The position numbers and the translations under genes are program-made. From Rudanella sp031411995 (lineage in GTDB: Bacteria; Bacteroidota; Bacteroidia; Cytophagales; Spirosomataceae): a stretch of DNA of 64,000 nt. The notes under the pieces are model-generated. The model saw only the letters and a program-made list of their open reading frames with translations, was not told the DNA's origin and ran no database searches. The DNA lies in the NCBI GenBank assembly GCA_031411995.1, contig JANOCD010000052.1:134532-198531 (forward strand), read 5' to 3'. Below, one piece after another: positions 61,420 to 64,000 of the stretch (the first letter of the stretch is position 1; the number at the start of each line of letters is the position of its first letter).

Positions 61420-62559
61420 ATGACCTGGAAAGACTCCCTTATCAACTCGGCCCTCGGTGCCGAAGCCGCCTTCGACAAACTTAAAAGCCGCCTGTTCGAC
61501 CGTTTAGACCGCGACAAACCCTACCAGATTATCTACTATCGGGGCTACGGCTCTGAGCTGGTCGTGACCATTAGTGGCCGCGTGTTACGCCAGAATGACC
61601 TACCCACCGGCTCGGATAACAGCCGTTTTTGGGAAAACCTAGTGGCGACTTACCAACGGTTTGAGAGCGATGAGGTGCCGGGCGTTACCGTTCGGGTGGA
61701 GGCTTTCGGGCAGAGCCACACTACGGTGACCGATGAGGAGGGCTATTTTGAGGTAATGATAAATCCGCCAGACACCCTCTTGCCCGGCCGAGCCTGGTTC
61801 CCGGTGAGTTACTATCTGGACGGTGTTACGCAACCCAACGGACAACAGGTCGAGAAACATGGCCACCTGATGATTTCGCCCTCATTCAGTCAGTTTGGGA
61901 TTATTTCGGATATCGACGATACCGTTTTGGTGACGGGGGCCACCAGTATTTTGCAAATGGCCCGGCTCACATTTCTCGGAAACGCTTACACCCGTCTGCC
62001 ATTTGGGGGGGTAGCCGCTTTTTACCGCGCCCTGCAAAGTGGTTCCGTTACCACCTTGTTCAACCCGATTTATTACGTGTCGAGCAGCCCGTGGAATTTG
62101 TATGATCTGCTGATTGACTTTTTCCGCATTCAGGGTATTCCGAAAGGGCCAATTCTGCTTCGCGATCTGGGCCTGAGTGCCAATCAGGTAGGGGCCAGTT
62201 CGCACCACGAACACAAACTGTCTATGATTCAGAAGGTGATGGCCGTGAACCCTCAACTGCCCTTTGTGCTGATCGGTGACAGCGGGCAGCAAGACCCCGA
62301 AATCTACAGTCAGGTGGTGCGCGACAACCCCGGTCGTATCCGGGCCATCTACATCCGCGACGTAACGATGCAGGATCGTCGCGACGAAGCGGTGCGCGAG
62401 TTGATCCGAACTACCGAAGCCTTCCAGGTGCCGATGCTCCTCGTTCCCGACACCGTTTCGGCAGCCGAACATGCAGCCTCCCTCGGCCTCATTGACCCCG
62501 ACACCCTGCCCGAAATCCGTGCCGACCGGCAGGCAGATGAAGAAGGGGGCGGGATGTGA
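61420..62559 (+). CDS. APP1-like phosphatidate phosphatase family protein (DUF2183)
   Basis: The 379-residue protein resembles the yeast Mg2+-dependent phosphatidate phosphatase App1 and its bacterial relatives (DUF2183). The HAD-type catalytic motif DxDxT is at GIISDIDDTVLVTGA (about residue 165), and PIYYVSSSPWNLYDLLIDF and FVLIGDSGQQDPEIY are the other family motifs. The N-terminal part (about 1-155) is a beta-sandwich with YRGYGSELVVTISGRVL. I start at ATG 61420; a TTG nine bases earlier is a less likely start. There is no signal peptide. It is convergent with an unknown gene, 4 nt apart. Confidence 0.9.
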   Translation: MTWKDSLINSALGAEAAFDKLKSRLFDRLDRDKPYQIIYYRGYGSELVVTISGRVLRQNDLPTGSDNSRFWENLVATYQRFESDEVPGVTVRVEAFGQSHTTVTDEEGYFEVMINPPDTLLPGRAWFPVSYYLDGVTQPNGQQVEKHGHLMISPSFSQFGIISDIDDTVLVTGATSILQMARLTFLGNAYTRLPFGGVAAFYRALQSGSVTTLFNPIYYVSSSPWNLYDLLIDFFRIQGIPKGPILLRDLGLSANQVGASSHHEHKLSMIQKVMAVNPQLPFVLIGDSGQQDPEIYSQVVRDNPGRIRAIYIRDVTMQDRRDEAVRELIRTTEAFQVPMLLVPDTVSAAEHAASLGLIDPDTLPEIRADRQADEEGGGM

Positions 62560-62563
62560 ACAA

Positions 62564-63673
62564 TCACAACCCAAACCCAATCCTGACCCCCGGATACACT
62601 TGCTTGAAAAAGCCGTTCATATACAGTTCCGGCTGTATTTTGATGAAGCCTTTTTGGTAAATAGTGCCGCTCAGTTTAATGGTGTTTTTGTTAAAATATT
62701 CGCCCTGACGTTTGACCAAAAAGCCCACATTAAACGAGGCTATCTGCCGGTTGAAATTGGCCATTCTGCCATCTTTGCCGGGTTGGAAAAAGCCAATCCC
62801 AACACTAAGGAAATCGTTACGCTGGATTCGGAACGGGCCGTCGGTAGTTTGTGGAGCGAAAAAGAAGTTGGTGTTATATCCGACCGTGTACGCAACGTTG
62901 TGCAGGCGGGTTGGCACGTATCCTAAATCCAGATTCAACGAGGGGACCCATTGATTACTAATCAACCCAACACCAATCGATGGTTGAAAACTGATGAACG
63001 GATTCATAGCCAGCCCAGGGCTAATAAAGTTGGTCTGAATCGAGTTTCCTTCCCGCTTGTAGCGCAGGTCGAAGGCCATTTTCGGATTAGTCAGGTCGTG
63101 GTATTTATAGCCGCGCACCGCCTTCATGGCTTCCTGTACCTTCTCGTTGATGCCGCCACTCTGCAACAATCGGTCAATATCACTCAGGTTGTTGATGAGC
63201 AGATATACATTAAAAGGGTAGTATGGTAGGGTAGTCAGGGCCGACGACCAAACGAGTTGAAGGGTATCCTGGACAGTTTTCACCAATACCGGGTCGGGTT
63301 TCTGATCCATAAATCGAAACGAGGTGGTTGGCTGTGGTGTGGTGCGTATGTCCAGGTTTCGACCAATGGCCCCCAGTTGAAACAATACATGCACCGCTCG
63401 GGTTGGGTCCAGGTTTGGATCGGCAACTTTCCGGTAGTCGGCCACAAACAGGCGCAGGGCTGAGTCGATATTCTGGTGCGCTTCCACATCGGCATAGCGT
63501 CTGAACTGAACGATGAGGGCATTTTTCTGGCCCAAATCCACTTCGATATGATTTCGTATGCGTAGCGGGTCCTGGTTGTCGAAACCTTTAAAACGAAGTT
63601 CGTCGGTTTTTTGGGCCATAGTGGTCCCGGCCATGCTCATCAGGAACAAAGCAATGTAATCGTGTGTACGCAT
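62564..63673 (-). CDS. Exported protein of unknown function, beta-rich C-terminus
   Basis: I do not recognise a family. The 369-residue protein has a signal peptide (MRTHDYIALFLMSMAGTTMAQ), a helical middle part (about 30-195, with DSALRLFVADYRKV) and a C-terminal half made of alternating beta strands (about 200-369, SPGLAMNPFISFQPSIGVGL, TVGYNTNFFFAPQ, YPGVRIGFGL) that look like outer-membrane barrel strands. The last residues are hydrophobic and end in GFGL. It starts 3 nt after the stop of the partial gene upstream, so the two are in one operon. It might be an outer-membrane assembly or surface protein. Confidence 0.7.
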   Translation of the reverse strand: MRTHDYIALFLMSMAGTTMAQKTDELRFKGFDNQDPLRIRNHIEVDLGQKNALIVQFRRYADVEAHQNIDSALRLFVADYRKVADPNLDPTRAVHVLFQLGAIGRNLDIRTTPQPTTSFRFMDQKPDPVLVKTVQDTLQLVWSSALTTLPYYPFNVYLLINNLSDIDRLLQSGGINEKVQEAMKAVRGYKYHDLTNPKMAFDLRYKREGNSIQTNFISPGLAMNPFISFQPSIGVGLISNQWVPSLNLDLGYVPTRLHNVAYTVGYNTNFFFAPQTTDGPFRIQRNDFLSVGIGFFQPGKDGRMANFNRQIASFNVGFLVKRQGEYFNKNTIKLSGTIYQKGFIKIQPELYMNGFFKQVYPGVRIGFGL

Positions 63674-63676
63674 GAT

Positions 63677-64000
63677 TTATTGGGGTGTTTTTCGGATTAA
63701 AGGCAATTGTAATGCGGGCAAATCATCATTGGCTGTGGGCTGTGAGGGGTGTCCGTTGCCAATTCGGACAAAGCGTTCGGTGCGACCTTCCGGGGCATAT
63801 CGAACCCGGTGTGCTTCGTCTTCGGCCATCAACTCATTCTCATGCACCACCCGAAACCGTCGTTTTGGGGTGATTGCAACAACAGGAATTGAGTTTGCAC
63901 TATTATGTATCAGGCTAAGGGATTCTGGGGTTACGGGTTGTGGGGGTGGGGGTTGTACAACGTAGCGGTCCCGCACCGGCGTACCGGTCGCACGGCGGTG
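63677..64000 (-). CDS. Partial gene at the right edge, C-terminal part of an unknown protein
   Basis: On the minus strand the frame is open to the window edge, so this is the 3' end of a longer gene; a GTG at 63976 is not a convincing start. The visible 107 residues hold a proline-rich stretch (VVQPPPPQPVTPES) followed by a part with RFRVVHENELMAEDEAHRV and NGHPSQPTANDDLP. I recognise no domain. The following gene at 63673 begins 3 nt after its stop. Confidence 0.6.
   Translation of the reverse strand, partial: HRRATGTPVRDRYVVQPPPPQPVTPESLSLIHNSANSIPVVAITPKRRFRVVHENELMAEDEAHRVRYAPEGRTERFVRIGNGHPSQPTANDDLPALQLPLIRKTPQ

Noticed and set aside
1..64000. tRNA, rRNA or insertion sequence
   Set aside because: I saw no tRNA-like T-arm sequence in the gaps, no rRNA, and no transposase motif.

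Overview
The window looks like a chromosomal segment of a Bacteroidota bacterium of the order Cytophagales, most like the Spirosoma/Fibrella/Rudanella group. This rests on two SusC/SusD outer-membrane pairs, many Bacteroidota-specific families (DUF4270, DUF2911, GEVED, nSTAND1-caspase fusions), promoters of the TAnnTTTG type, and moderate GC with AT-rich gaps. The placement is inferred from gene content; no rRNA is present. I saw no tRNA, rRNA, CRISPR array, prophage or insertion sequence.

Region 1 (1-13.1 kb) starts with the 3' part of feoB (ferrous iron permease). It then holds a tiny membrane protein, the NAD(P)H-hydrate repair enzyme, a SusC/SusD pair whose two genes are separated by a perfect 25-bp inverted repeat, a cyclophilin, ribosomal protein L19 with a possible structured leader, a subtilase, aminopeptidase P and a TetR regulator.

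Region 2 (13.4-31.4 kb) is mostly housekeeping. It carries panC divergent from a reduced glycogen-synthase-like gene that overlaps a DUF4270 lipoprotein gene, then glmS, a Uma2 nuclease, pepT with a MazG-like hydrolase, a leucine-rich-repeat protein, 6-phosphogluconate dehydrogenase, a GMC oxidoreductase with a 2-hydroxyacid dehydrogenase, DUF2911, a fatty-acid desaturase, DUF937 and a secreted M43-type metalloprotease.

Region 3 (31.4-41.3 kb) has a second SusC/SusD operon with a clear promoter, a cytoplasmic trypsin-like protease, an M20 hydrolase, a CorC-type membrane protein, a small two-helix membrane protein and a META-domain lipoprotein.

Region 4 (60.7 down to 41.3 kb, all minus strand) is the most interesting part. 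Nine genes sit nearly back to back: a caspase/nSTAND1 ATPase with an EF-hand loop and a membrane anchor; an unknown lipoprotein; an unknown exported membrane protein; an exported caspase; an exported papain-fold protein that has lost its catalytic Cys and His; two tandem paralogous exported beta-propeller proteins; a caspase fused to an SGNH hydrolase; and an MpaB-type oxygenase fused to DUF5995. The last eight have gaps of at most 49 nt and one ATGA overlap, so they are probably one transcript. I infer a caspase-based signalling or conflict system spanning the cytoplasm and the periplasm, with the propellers and the dead protease as binding or sensing parts. I do not recognise this combination as a named system. 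Its function is not shown by the sequence.

Region 5 (60.7-64 kb) has a DUF2306 membrane protein, an APP1-like phosphatase, an unknown exported protein and a gene cut by the window edge. Throughout the window, gene ends are marked by strong hairpins, several built from short repeated words.
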